Source: Vespa crabro
Lineage: Eukaryota; Arthropoda; Insecta; Hymenoptera; Vespidae
Assembly (NCBI RefSeq): GCF_910589235.1
Contig: NC_060964.1
Coordinates: forward strand, 678,571 to 742,570
Length of the DNA: 64,000 bases
Direction: 5' to 3'
Numbering within the stretch: the stretch's first letter is position 1; each line of letters begins with the position of its first letter. The position numbers and the translations under genes were made by a program. Under the pieces are notes generated by a model that worked only from the letters and a program-made list of their open reading frames with translations, had not been told where the DNA came from and searched no databases. Shown here piece by piece: positions 35,035 to 47,786 of the stretch.

Positions 35035-36382
35035 ACATACATACGAACGATAATGATCTCTTTAGAAGCGAACTGGAGCACGGCGATAGCGAGGTTTAAT
35101 TGACGCGAAATATGCCAGTCGGTCTTTGGCATTGATTTATGGAGCGTTCTACATTTTTGAGTGAAAACCGAGACGAAAATTTTAAATAATCCAGCAGCAA
35201 AATGGTCGTCTTGAACTTTCGTAAAATTATTTATATAGATATCTATATTTTTATCTGTTACATTACATTACACGTTATCACAAAAATACATACATATGTA
35301 CATACATATTTGTCATAAATATAAGCATACGCAAAAACATTTATAAAATTATCTAATCGTCATTGTTAAATTTTTAATCATTCGTGATAAAGGATAAGAA
35401 AAATTTCAATGACATTATATTAAAGGATTTTAATTAAATTAATAAATATATTTTAATCGGATGATTTTAATATTTAGATCGGTCAACTAAAGGCAACGAT
35501 TAACCTTTTTAATTCAACGTGCTAAGCTAGAAATTTATGGTCGTTTATTATTCGACGACTGACAGCATACATTGAAAACGTAAAATCTTCGATACGATCT
35601 AAGTAGTAATGCGAATCGGATATCTCTCGTTTCTTTTTTCTTTTTTTTTTTTATCGTAAGATGGTATCTTCTTTTTTGAGAAAAGAAAATACCACAGTGG
35701 ATTTTTCTTCGTACGGAAATCAAAATACATACATACTTACACAGAAGGCGATACTCGTAACGTTACTTTACGGTAAATTACGTTACGTTACGACATACGA
35801 ATAACGGTCATCCGCGACCACTAAAGGTTACCGGAAATGATGACTGAAACTACTACAACTGTTAACTTACACGCTCGATTCGCTTTTTCAAACAACGAAA
35901 ACTGATTATAAACGAAGTTATTAATATAATTAAAACGTCGAATACCGTAGGAGTTGAAAGATCATATTTAATTTTTCAGATTATATTTAAACCATAAGAT
36001 TTCTTTTAAAATAACATTTGAAAGATTAAAAGTATAGATACATATATTTTAATAATAATAAAGTTTAATGCAGAAGAAAAAAAGAAATGAATTTTCTTAT
36101 ATCGTTTGATTAAAAAAAAGAAATGTATTAGATAAATTTATCGATTTATATGGTTAATTGTTAATTGGATAATGTGAAAAAACGTTAATCCATTCTTGCT
36201 CAATAAATGAAATAGATTAGTGTTCTTTTTATACTAAGATACGAACAACTTTCATATTTTTCGAATTTAATTTTCATAATTATATAAAAATTCAATAACC
36301 CACGATTAATTTTTGCGTATCACATTTAACAGGACAGTAAGTTCGATATTTTTTTCTTCTTCTTTTTCTTCTTCGGTTGAGT

Positions 36383-36798
36383 ATGCGCCAAGGCGTGGTT
36401 ACAAAACTCGATAGCCTTCAAAAGCAGAGCACGCCGTGGCAGGCTTTCATTTCCTCGTGTCTACAAATACGAATGCTGAAGCAAATGATCAAGTCTGGAG
36501 TGGTATATTATCGAGTAAATTACCGGTTGAAGAAAAATTTGCGTTGTGTTATTGCTCGCTGGTTAATATGCGGATTCAAAGAATCAAAAGAAAAAGAAAG
36601 GGAAAGAGAAAGAAAAACAGGGAGAGAGAGGAAAGAGATAGAAAAAGACAAGACTAACGTCGATCAAAGGATGACACTAGGTAATATTATGATATATGTA
36701 TGACCTTTCACCTTTTCTTATAAGATTATCATTAATTTTTCTTTTTAGGTGCGCCAACATTCGATAGTAATGTCATCAAAAATCTACGTCTTTCGTAA
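36383..36798 (+). other. Candidate small spliced ORF
   Basis: From ATG 36383 an open frame runs to a donor-like CTAG|GTAATA (exon end 36681). A 67-bp intron-like gap ends in TTTTTCTTTTTAG at 36748. Joining in frame adds GAPTFDSNVIKNLRLS and a stop at about 36798, giving roughly 115 residues. The middle is a GA-repeat product (KERERERK). A short hydrophobic start is absent and no family is recognised. Coding status is doubtful. Confidence 0.15.
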
Positions 36799-37519
36799 TC
36801 GTCTCTTGGAACGTAACATATCTTGCTTTTATCGTGTTATTACCTTTCTTGGACGACGAATTCGTTGTTAGCTCGATTACATGAGAGAATAATCGTATAA
36901 GAATTGGTAGTGATTTATCGTCTATTCGAATTGATTTATGTATATTTGTCATTAGTCGTGATCGGGATAAAGATAGGGCAAATGAAGTATACATCTATAA
37001 TAAAAATAAATCGTGACGTATCAAGACCGTTAGATTCAATGTGTTTGATCATGATGTCTTTCCATATTCTGTCTTTGATAAAAGTTGATCCGTTAGAATC
37101 AGACGTGTTTAATACTGTATGTTACGTATTAATCATAATCATACAAATGTATGGATATAATATTGGTCAAATAATTAAACATATGAAAATACTCGAAAAT
37201 TTAACAGGAGAAAAGTTTTTTTAAAGGAAACGAAGAGAAGAAGAATGATGATTTGTTCAGGTCGAACATGATTTTCAAGAGTAATTTAGAACAAGGCGAA
37301 AATAAATCTTTGGTAAGAACCAGCTAAATTCCACTAGGGCATACATAAATACTACATATCTATGTATGTATCTATGTATATATGTGTTGGTGTCTACTCT
37401 TTTGTCACGATCCTTCTACTCTAGATAGATTGGTCACGATGTTCACTCGGCCGAGAATATGTACAAGACGGTTTCGCACGGTACGAATCCGGTTTTGTTT
37501 TTATTTTATATATGGTTAT

Positions 37520-37641
37520 ATTACTTTCAGCGAAAGAAGAACGCGTTGTATTGTTTATTATTATTATTTGTGTATATCTATATCGAATAATACGTATAAT
37601 ATACGTTTCATACAGAAATATTATTAATAATAAATATAAAT

Positions 37642-37676
<35 letters not shown>

Positions 37677-38105
37677 TATATTATCTTTATATGTAAATAT
37701 TTAAAAATATACAAAATATTATTTTTAACGAAGGAAGAACACGTTGTTTTCCTTATTACTATCTATATGTATATCTATAGTGAATAATACTTCTAATATA
37801 TATGTTATATACAAACATTATTATTCATGGATCTGCGTAGTTATATATTATATAAACGTATATTGTCTTTGCATGTACATAAATACTTGAAAACTTCTAT
37901 ACGAACATATTACTTCCAGAGAAGGAAGAACGTGTTGCTTTGCTCATTATTATTTATGTGTATATTTATATCGAATAATATGTATAATATAAGTTTTATA
38001 TACAAATATTATTATTCATAGATATAAATCAATATCTATGCCGATATATATAAATGTATATTATTTGTGTATATATATATATAGATATTTAAGAATCTCT
38101 ATACA
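37520..38105 (+). repeat. Tandem array of three ~195-bp units
   Basis: Units start at GAAAGAAGAACGCGTTG (37532), GAAGGAAGAACACGTTG (37730) and GAAGGAAGAACGTGTTG (37921). Each continues with TTATTATTA..., TATCGAATAATA-type sequence, ATACAAATATTATTATTCAT-type sequence and an AT run. Identity is moderate. Frames through the units encode similar Tyr/Ile-rich strings because of the repeat itself. Confidence 0.75.
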
Positions 38106-40382
38106 AAATATGTACAATATACAAATTGAAATAATAACCATTGGCATGTAAAATAATAATTCATTTAATAAGTAACTTTGTGTGCTATTCATTCCTTGGT
38201 CCTTTGAAGAGAATAGATTCTAGGCTAATTAAATAATAACATTTGAAACAATAATTGTCTTTTAAATTTTCATAAAATTATTTTTTCTTTTAAATATGTA
38301 TTTATATTTTTCTTCAAATTTTCTCTTATTCAAATTACACTTTATACGTTCAATTTCCTTTTATTTTTTTTCTCCTTCCGAACTAATATTTCCACAATAA
38401 ATTATAAAATCATCTAGACATTTTTTATTTCTATAAAAGATCACGATTATTTATTTTTTATTTTATTTTTAACGAGTATATTTTTATGTGAAGAATCAAT
38501 TTTCTTAAAATTATTAAAAACGAGAGCTATTATACAAAAAATTAATCGAACTTAAGTTAAGAGAAAGTAGTGGATTTTAGAGATTGTTATAGGATCCTTA
38601 AAATATTTTCTTTAGAATGTTGAAAATTTATGGCAAATTTAATGCGGATACGTTGAATAGTATAGAATCTTTTATATAATAAACATACTTTGACTTTTAT
38701 ATACACCTATATACACACACACACGTAGCAGATTAGAAAAAAACTAAATATTTTATAGCAAATATTCGTTTCATTTTAAGATTAATAAACAAGACATTAA
38801 TTCTGGCAATAGTTATCAATTCAGATTATATCTACCTATTTGATTTCTGTGGATACACATTTCATACCAATAGAAAATATTTGTAACGTTCATCATGGTA
38901 AGTATACAATATATGATTATCAACATTAAAGACATAGAACGTCGTTGAATAACTGTTAAAATAACGATACGTAGACGCTTTATTATATTATACTACTTAT
39001 TAATAGAGTCATATTTATATTGTCTGACACGAACAATTTATTCTAATACATTTTCCCATGTGTAAAGAATTTGTATGGAATAATATTCCATAGATATTAT
39101 CAGGTACGCGTTTCTTCGATTATATGTGATAAAAAGAATCGTATCCGAATTTCTTGGAAATTATATATGCATATACATATATATGTATATATGTACATAC
39201 GTAATCTCTGATGAAAGTTAATATACCTCGATCAGCGTGAATCTCGTTACGGTAGTTCGATGCTCGGTATTTACAGTTTCGATCCAATCTTAAATCTTAG
39301 ATCCGTTAGAGTTGCGTTAGATTGACTACTATATCTGGCCTATGCCCTTGGAAACGAACATTGTTTATTTCTATTTCTTTCTTTCTCTCTCTTTCTCTCT
39401 TTCATTTATTTCCATACGACTTATGATTCGTGCCAGTTGCGTATATACTATACATACAACATATGTATGTATTTACATAAATCGAGTTTCTGCATCAATG
39501 CACCGAGATTTATAATCTGGTACGTGTGTCTTGCACGTGCAATAGTTAATTATGCGTTTACCAACCGCTAAGCTTCATATCATTGTACGATAATATCGCG
39601 AGAAAATGTTTATTAGTCGAATTTTTTTACTTCGTTGTATTAGACAACCGGAGTTTCCAAATTTTCAATCATAAGTCTTGATTGTCTATACATATAATAT
39701 CTGATTGCCGTGGTAAGCATGTTTCTACCATAATAGATGTCACGATAATTTCTTCGATAGAGAACTTTTCCTCTTATTAAATGTTAAAAGTCGAGCAATG
39801 CCTTGCTCAAGATTCAGACTTAATGCCGCGTAGCTTCTCGTGACGAGTCGTTGAGATTATCCACGAACAAGTCCGACATCAACCTAAGTACTTACCTACA
39901 CGGTATTTCGAAAATACGTCTTCTGGGATTACGTTAACGTCTTTAAATCCGCGAATCGCTATACCTTTTAACGTTTACCTCCTTCATAAGATTTTAACCG
40001 ATTCTTCGTGATCACGACGTACCAATCGAGATAGCAAGACTGAGAGAATTAAAATATAACGATGTGTTAGATCACATAAAACGTAACGTTGATAATTATT
40101 AAAAAGAATATCGATTTACAATACATTGTTAGAATGTTTCCTCGCAATTACTTTTTTTTTTTTTGTTTTGACAATGTCTAATAATGTCTAATAATTATTA
40201 TTATTATTTTTTATTTCATTTTTCAATTCTCAATGTTCGAGTATGCGAGTTCGTTCAACCAGGAATCGATGAAACAACGTACTCTTTCATAGATACTTTA
40301 ATATATAGATATATACGTAAATATATATATAATAATGTTTAGCTTGAAATTTTCTACAGGAATAAGTAAGTGCTCCCACGAT

Positions 40383-40451
40383 GCTTCACGACGTTACTAC
40401 GAAGTAGTCGGGAAGCGTTTTGGTCGCTTTTGCCGGCTGAAGAAAACCGGC
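40383..40451 (+). other. Two adjacent GC-rich stem-loops
   Basis: First: GCTTC (40383) pairs with GAAGC (40412) around an inner ACTAC-GAA-GTAGT hairpin. Second: GCCGG (40432) pairs with CCGGC (40447). Both lie in a short GC-rich island. They could be part of a structured RNA or a promoter; no known ncRNA family is recognised. Confidence 0.3.
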
Positions 40452-42340
40452 TAGGAAATAAAATGATTTCACTCTTGGCTGCGAATAAAATTTATTCGAG
40501 CGTAAAGTGCCGTTTCGCGTTGTTTTATCGGTTCATTGTGTAAGATCGAGTCGTTCTCGAAAGAAAATATAGTTTTGTCTGTTATCCGATACTGGGACAA
40601 AATATTAAAGAAAAATATTTCCGATCGTTTCCGCGATAAGATCGTGTTCTATTATCCTTCACTTTTCCGGTGAATTATATTGTATTATATATTTGTTTAT
40701 TTATTTATTTTCTTTTCGATCGATTTTTATCCCCCCCCCATAAAATATTCGTTCGACGTTTAATTCGATTGAAATTCATCATCGAAGAAAATAATTTTTG
40801 TATTATTTGAACAAGTTACATCAATCGTTTCTTTTCGAGATATTTTTCGTATAAAAATATCACGAAACGTTAATATAAATCGATAATATCTATTCATTGG
40901 AAATTATTTTTTTTTAAATAGACATTTTGCGAAAGCGATATCACGCAACATCGAATACGAACAAACCATCATTGATGATACATTTTAAACGTATACCATT
41001 TTTGGTCATTAACCTTTTTATTTTAGAAAGAGTATGTATGCTTTGATATTAACGACTGATTGGACCTAAAAAAAAAATAACAGTTTCTCTCAGTATATTT
41101 CAAAGATTAACGTTATGATATTTTTCGATATCTCGTATATTTTCACAATCGAGTTATTTTATGAAGGACGAAATGTAAATTTCGTGATTAATTTTTATTT
41201 ATCGATGTTCAATTATCTAAGAAATATCTTAAATTTTATTTAACGTTTTAACGAATCAGATTATCGTTTTCGATATTTCTGTATTTCCAGTTGATTTGTT
41301 AAATGGCTCGAATGAATCTTAAGGAAGGCGTAGTGTTTCGTGTAATGCGATTTAAGACGAAGCGGATTTTAATCCGTTTATATATATCTAGCTACTTCAA
41401 ATTGATCGATTTACGATTGATTTAAGAATAATGAGAATGTTATTGAAAAACGCAAAATGACATCTCTCATTAAACACCTTTTTCTGATTTCGATGGGAAA
41501 TACTAAAAATCAGAAATTACAGATCACTTTTCTATATGCACTTTTCTCTATATGCGATTATCTCGAGAAAAAAATAAATGAAGTACTTATGTATCTATGT
41601 GATATCGATTGACGAGATAATCGAGAATCGAAATGAGTGCAAATTCGAAACGATACTTTGATTTTTCAATTTAGCATTGTCACATAGTAAAAGAAATCTG
41701 ATTTGAAGCAAATCGCCGATAGGGATTAAAACGAAACGAATTTCATTTGAAATACATTTTCGTTCATATTTTTTCTTCTTTTTTCTTTTTACGTGGGAAC
41801 TTTTTTTCGTGAGAACAAAATGATAAATTCTTCCGGCTTTTTGAATAAAATTCGAATAAACGAGAAAGTCAATTTCCGAAAGAGATAACTTGATCATTTG
41901 CCTTTACTTCTTTTTCAGAATCTAAATAATAAATGAACAAACGTAAATTGCTTATATTTCTTTTTATTTCCCTCCTTTCTTCCAATAATTTAAACGACGA
42001 ACACTAAATTGAAAGAAATCTTCATTCGTTACTTATTACGTTCATTATTCAAACTCATTTTACTTAATTATTTCCTGTTAACGAATTATTTCCTACGGAC
42101 ATATTTAAAGTTAATTATCTTCGTTAAATATTATTCATCCGCAATAAGTCGACATATCGAATGAATAAATCTTATATATAATAATTTCGATTCTGTCGAC
42201 TGTCTACGGACATACAATAAAAAGAATGACAAAATTATGTATACTTACGTACTTACGTATGTACTTACTTACATACATACATACATGGGAAATGGCGGAC
42301 ATGCTTGTTAAAGTAATCGCCTATCTCGCGATATACTATA

Positions 42341-42349
<9 letters not shown>

Positions 42350-42417
<68 letters not shown>
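42350..42417 (+). repeat. (CA)n(TA)n compound microsatellite
   Basis: About 19 CA units followed by about 14 TA units. Confidence 0.9.
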
Positions 42418-42421
<4 letters not shown>

Positions 42422-42497
42422 AATATATATCATATGGTGAACTGAATTTTCACTGCCAACTATGATCGTCCGTCGTTACTAACAGTACAACGTACGA

Positions 42498-42836
42498 TTA
42501 GTACCGGATCATTACGCGTCCCACGATGATTCTTTCGAGAGAGTTCTTGTCGCGGTTCTTTGACCTCAAGTTAACCACAAACTTCTTATTTGTAGGGTCG
42601 CTCTGTTCGTCGCCGTCGTCGTCGTCGTCGTTGTCGTCGTCGTCATTGTCGTCGTTGTCGTCGTCGTCGTCATCATCGTCGTAGTCGTTGTCGTTGTCTC
42701 GTTCCTGAGGGTACATGTCCTTGAGAACGAGTACGGAGTGATCCTTGAACCGAGCAGGAACGTTGTTCGACTGGTATCGTTGCAAAACTAATTTCTCGTT
42801 TAACCACGAAAGTAGATATATAAACGATATATACAT
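42498..42836 (-). other. 112-codon ORF with Asp/Asn run, doubtful gene
   Basis: The centre is a (GTC)n-type trinucleotide repeat giving a run of Asp with a few Asn. Flanks are not low-complexity: NNVPARFKDHSVLVLKDMYP before and KKFVVNLRSKNRDKNSLER after. No signal peptide, no splice partner and no recognised domain. It could be an exon of an unrecognised acidic protein or chance around a trinucleotide repeat. Confidence 0.18.
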
Positions 42837-43478
42837 ATATATATTCTCACAAATGTATTCTGTATATTAATACATATGTATAATTTATAGAGTATGGTTG
42901 TAAAGGATAAACGGTGCAATCATGAAAGTAAATTCCTACCATCGGTGACCCGCCTTTCAACGTAATTTTCTATCCAACGTTTTCCAAGCCCTTCGCTCGT
43001 TCCGTGTAAATCTCGATTTGTCTTTCCCATAAGGGAAAGGTAGGTATATCGAGAGTGTACATACCCATTTACATTGTATATACATATACATTAAATATCT
43101 ATGATGGTGATTGGTTATATTATATAAATACGTATCGAAAACGAAGGTTTTATCGTTAGGAATCTGTACGATATGAAAAATAACGTTTTATATTTACATC
43201 AACTGGAAGTATATGGGATCGTTTACGTAACATTGTAAGTATATATATGTATATGTGTGTGTTATATATATATACATATATAATATCGTATAAGTATCTT
43301 ACTTCTCCGGTGGTATGCGTCTAAGCGATCTATAGATATAGTACGAAACGAGTCATTGTACGCTTTACAAGGAATTTACGACCGAAGTGATTTATCGTTG
43401 TTCCGATAATCGATCGATCATTTTTCACATACAAAATATCCGTTATTGCGATATATATATATTTATAATAGTAAATTA

Positions 43479-43479
<1 letters not shown>

Positions 43480-43526
<47 letters not shown>
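43480..43526 (+). repeat. (AT)n microsatellite
   Basis: About 20 TA units. Confidence 0.85.
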
Positions 43527-43527
<1 letters not shown>

Positions 43528-44187
43528 AATATATGTGTATATAATTTACTTTCTTTCTTTCTATATATATAATTTTTTTAGATCGAATATTGAGAACTTA
43601 TTTGAAGAAACTTTTGTTATATTTATTTCTGTAATCATTTTCTCTGAAAAAAAATGATCAATTGTGAAAAAAGCCAAAGAAGAAGAAGGAAAAGAAAATG
43701 TAGGTGTTGACACGGTCAAAAAATCGGTCGATTAACGATAAGCCTCGTTACGAATGTAACAGGATCAACCATAAAACTATTGGTGCGTTTGATTATGGCG
43801 AAGTAGCTGGTTTATTTTTCCGTCGGCGTATCTCGTCGGAGAAAGCCGGCGTACTCGTCGGCTCGTTCTGTGTCGTAACAACGCGCTGTGCGATATTGTT
43901 TATGAAAAGAGAGCCGACGAAAAAATGTCGAATGTTCGGCCTTCGGCTTGTCCCTATATATACATGCATGCATACGTACATACGTACATAACAGGGTAGA
44001 GCATGTAAATGGAACAGTTGAAGGTCTTCGTTCATATTTAACAGATGTTTTTTTTTGAAAAGATTATTCTTTTAAAAAAGATAAGTATAACGCTCGTTTA
44101 GCGATAAACAAATTATTCGATCTTTTTCAAATTTCCATTTAAATATCTCAACCTGTTCATACATAGGTATATGGGTACATAAATGTA

Positions 44188-44230
<43 letters not shown>

Positions 44231-44281
44231 TTATTTATATGTAAATATGTATATATATGTATATATGTATTTTATATATAC

Positions 44282-44329
<48 letters not shown>

Positions 44330-44330
44330 A
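44188..44330 (+). repeat. Paired (AT)n microsatellites
   Basis: Two TA runs (about 44196-44226 and 44284-44326) separated by TTTATTTATT and TATGTA-type repeats. Confidence 0.85.
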
Positions 44331-44383
44331 AAAAGATGTAGAGACTAGGCGTGTCGCCTCTAACGGGCTCCTCGCAAATTAAA

Positions 44384-44427
44384 TTCACTTTCGAACGTGC
44401 GTACGGAATCCGCCGATCGAAAGTGAA
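44384..44427. repeat. Perfect 11-bp inverted repeat
   Basis: TTCACTTTCGA at 44384-44394 and its exact reverse complement at 44417-44427, with a 22-nt GC-richer spacer. It lies in an island free of microsatellites. It may be a protein-binding palindrome or an element relic. Confidence 0.6.
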
Positions 44428-45657
44428 CGTAGACGCGTTAGAACGAATGTGTACGGGCGTTCGTTAGAATGCGTGTGATTGTACGAGCGAACTCACTCGG
44501 GGACAATTTTTAACGAGAATTTTCTGACCCGATAAATAATCACGTACGTTCGACGTTCAAATTTTCGACGTGTTGAGAACATTAACGAAAGTTATATTCG
44601 TCGACTCGTTGTCTTATACGACTACGTTGAGTGGTCATAAAAAAAAGAAAAAAAAACAGAAAAAAAATTCATGGAACGTTCGATGAGCACAAGGCATGTT
44701 TGTCGACAGCACGCCAGGTTACGTGCTGGATAAAAAGAAAAAGAAAGAGAAATAAAGAGAATGGGTGTTACGAACTACCTTCAATTCTTTGCTATTCTCA
44801 ACTAGGTAATAGCTTTATTCGAGCGAAATTAGCTATATAAAAGAATCGAGAAGAAGAAAGCGAATTGGCGATGTTCTTGGGTGGAGCATATCGAGTGGAA
44901 AGTCGAACGTGTGTTGGAATCGATGACGAAATTTGCTCGTTTCAAAATGAGAGAAGAGTAAAAAAAAGAGAGATTGTGCTATATAAAAAGATAGAGAAAG
45001 AGAGAGAGAGAGAGAAAGAGATAGTAAGAGCAAGAGTAAAAGAAGAGCGGCCATCTTTCTTTTCTTCTACCCTTTGATTAATAAAATAAAAGAGTTTGTA
45101 AGAGAGATCGACACGAAAACGGTATATCCGCTCGCGTTATGCTTCGTTGTTTAGCGCTGAGAAAACGATTTATCGCGAACACGATCACGCTCGGATCTTC
45201 CGGGAGATGTTTCAAATGATGATTGAAAAATTCACGATTTCCTGTATTTCTTATTATCGGCACGATAACTTACGTTCAATTCTCCTTTCACCCTTACATT
45301 CACACTATATGATTTATTTTTTATTCTATTTCGAATTTCGTTTCGGTGTTGCCAACAACTCGAACAACTTTTCGCTGGAAGAGTTCACGTGGAGAGTTTG
45401 CGATTATTGCCACAATATCTGAAGGAAAACGTTTAACTGAGATTCGCGCGTTTGTAAGATAAACACTGTGATTATACCGGTCTCCCTCCGATGGGGTAAT
45501 ACAAAATAGAATTTCATTAGACTGGTTGAAGTCGCGTGCTCTTTTTTTCCCCTAACTCTCCCTAAGAACGTTCAGTTGATCAACAATTTCTAACCGCGAA
45601 TCACCTATTTTCGTTATTTCTTTTTTTTTCCTTCAAACAAAATATCGTTTCACTCTT

Positions 45658-45688
<31 letters not shown>

Positions 45689-45840
45689 TTTTCTCTCTCT
45701 TTTTCTTTTTAACATCAAGATAGAATAGACTAATGATAAGTGAAATTCACTTAAGACACCGACCTGGTCTCACGGCTCCGCTGTTTCTTCGCTGTTTAAT
45801 CCCTCATGAAAGCACCGGTCCTCTCATGAAAGCACACTAT

Positions 45841-45859
45841 GAGAAAGAGAGAGAGAGAG

Positions 45860-45914
<55 letters not shown>

Positions 45915-46040
45915 TAGAAAGAGAGAAAGAACACTTTTCCTCCTTTCTTTTTCTCTATATTCAGTACACACAATATAGTGTTTAAAAGTAAATAATAAAA
46001 TAAAGTAAATAACGAAAGGATAAAGAATATAATAATAAAA

Positions 46041-46083
<43 letters not shown>

Positions 46084-46110
46084 GACAGAGAAAGAGAGAG
46101 GGGGAGGGGA
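45841..46110 (+). repeat. Two (GA)n tracts
   Basis: GA-rich runs at 45841-45929 and 46046-46106, with a GGGAGGGG step near 46100, separated by about 115 bp of AT-rich sequence. Confidence 0.85.
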
Positions 46111-46204
46111 AAAATAGGATAGAATAGACACGGATTCACTCGCGTTAATTAAAAAAAAAAATACAAAACCCCCGAAGGAAATAATATCTTTTGTTCGCAC
46201 GTTT

Positions 46205-46420
46205 TCGAGATAGTGGCAAGACGACCGCGCGTCCGGTCCAGTCAGAAGACTGCGGTCTGGAAGTGGAAAAGCCAGCAGCAGGAGCGTTGCGCTTGGCCCA
46301 CCGTCGTCTGGTCGAGCTTTCTACCAGCCGAGGATAAGATTGAGGAGGGGAACTCGGACTTGCATTGGCGTCCTCCTACTCCTTCTCGATTTGACGTTCC
46401 ACTCTTCTTTGCTGTTACTA
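46205..46420. other. GC-rich island
   Basis: One of the most GC-rich stretches of the window (CGACCGCGCGTCCGGTCCAG, GCCAGCAGCAGGAGCG). Frames on both strands are open (112 codons plus, 74 and 61 minus) but none resembles a known protein. A promoter or untranslated first exon, possibly of the long chitin-binding gene on the minus strand, is a reasonable guess. Confidence 0.3.
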
Positions 46421-47720
46421 CGTTCAATGGCGTAGAATCTTATTGCCTTTCTGATGGTTTTACGGGTTCTGTTGGAAAGGCTAACTCCTTTTTCTTCGAT
46501 TCCTTTCGTATGAAACTCGAATACACCTGCGTCATCACAAGACAAAGTTAAGTTAATGAATTGTTAGATCGAACAATCATTACAAGTTTTCATTAAGGAC
46601 AAGATTCTATAATATTGATAAATAGATTTTAGATTCGATAGATATAGAACCGTCTAGGGGAGGGGGAGCGAGGTAAGGGCGGATGTATAATTTTCTAATC
46701 GGATGGATTGGAATACGATAAACGAGAGAAGCTCGAGTTTAACCGCAGAAATAAGAAGAAAGGATTTGAAGTCGATGAAACCGCAGGGACCAGGCTTCCC
46801 CGAATCATAAATAATATCTTATAATGTTCGTTATAATCGTCGTATCCCTCGAATATCTATCGAAACAAAGTGAAAGTGGAACGCGTGCTCTCTCGACAAA
46901 AGGACGTGCTAGAGCTCGACTCGCAAACGCGACATATGCGGCGAGGGCCAACTCGCCGTTATTTTCATACGATCGATAGCCATTTTGATGATGGTCTACT
47001 TCGTTTAAATCGATCGATTAAGAAATTTCGATTAATTCTAGATAATTACTTGCCACTTCCTCGCCATAGTTCCTTTTCTTTTCATTTCTTTGTTTTGTTT
47101 GTTTTTTCCTTTTTTTTTCTTTTACACATCGAACACATAACTTTTTTTTTTCATTGGAATCTCCCTTTCGAGAGAATCGGAAGGTCGACTTCTTCGAGTT
47201 CAATGCCTCTTAGGCTCCTTTAAGGACAACCGATCCTTCTTTATCTTTCTTTATTTACTCGAAGATAAAGTCCTTAGGAGTATCTTACGAGATTTTTTAT
47301 TTGAGAAATTGAGACTTCGTCGTCGTAGAAATTTATCACTTATGTTAGAAAAGACTACTTTTTTCTTTCTTTCTTTTTCTTTTCTTATTTAATATCACCG
47401 AGTTTCTATGCGCTTTCCGTCACGCCCATTGATCTTTCAAAAAGGGATCGTCGAGAATTCCGAACAGCTCTGGATAAACTCGCTCGTGATATTTGCAAAT
47501 GCGATGAGTAAGGTGAAGACAGACAGAGAGAGAAAGAGAAAGAGAGAGAGAAAAAGAGATATTCTCTCTTTCTCTTTCTCTCTTTCTCGACACGCATTGT
47601 TTTTTTCTTCTTCGTGATACGATCTACCCGCAAAACCTTATGATTTCTTATTAGAATGAAAAAAAACGAAAAAGAAAAAAGAATGAAGGTGTGACGAAAG
47701 CAAAACGAAAGGTGATTTCG

Positions 47721-47746
47721 ATGCTCTCTCTCTCTCTCTCTCTCTC

Positions 47747-47786
<40 letters not shown>
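47721..47786 (+). repeat. (CT)n microsatellite
   Basis: About 32 CT units with one TTCC break. Confidence 0.9.

Noticed and set aside
46213..46551. 112-codon plus-strand ORF in the GC-rich island
   Set aside because: No recognised domain or splice partner; open frames on both strands are expected from the local composition.
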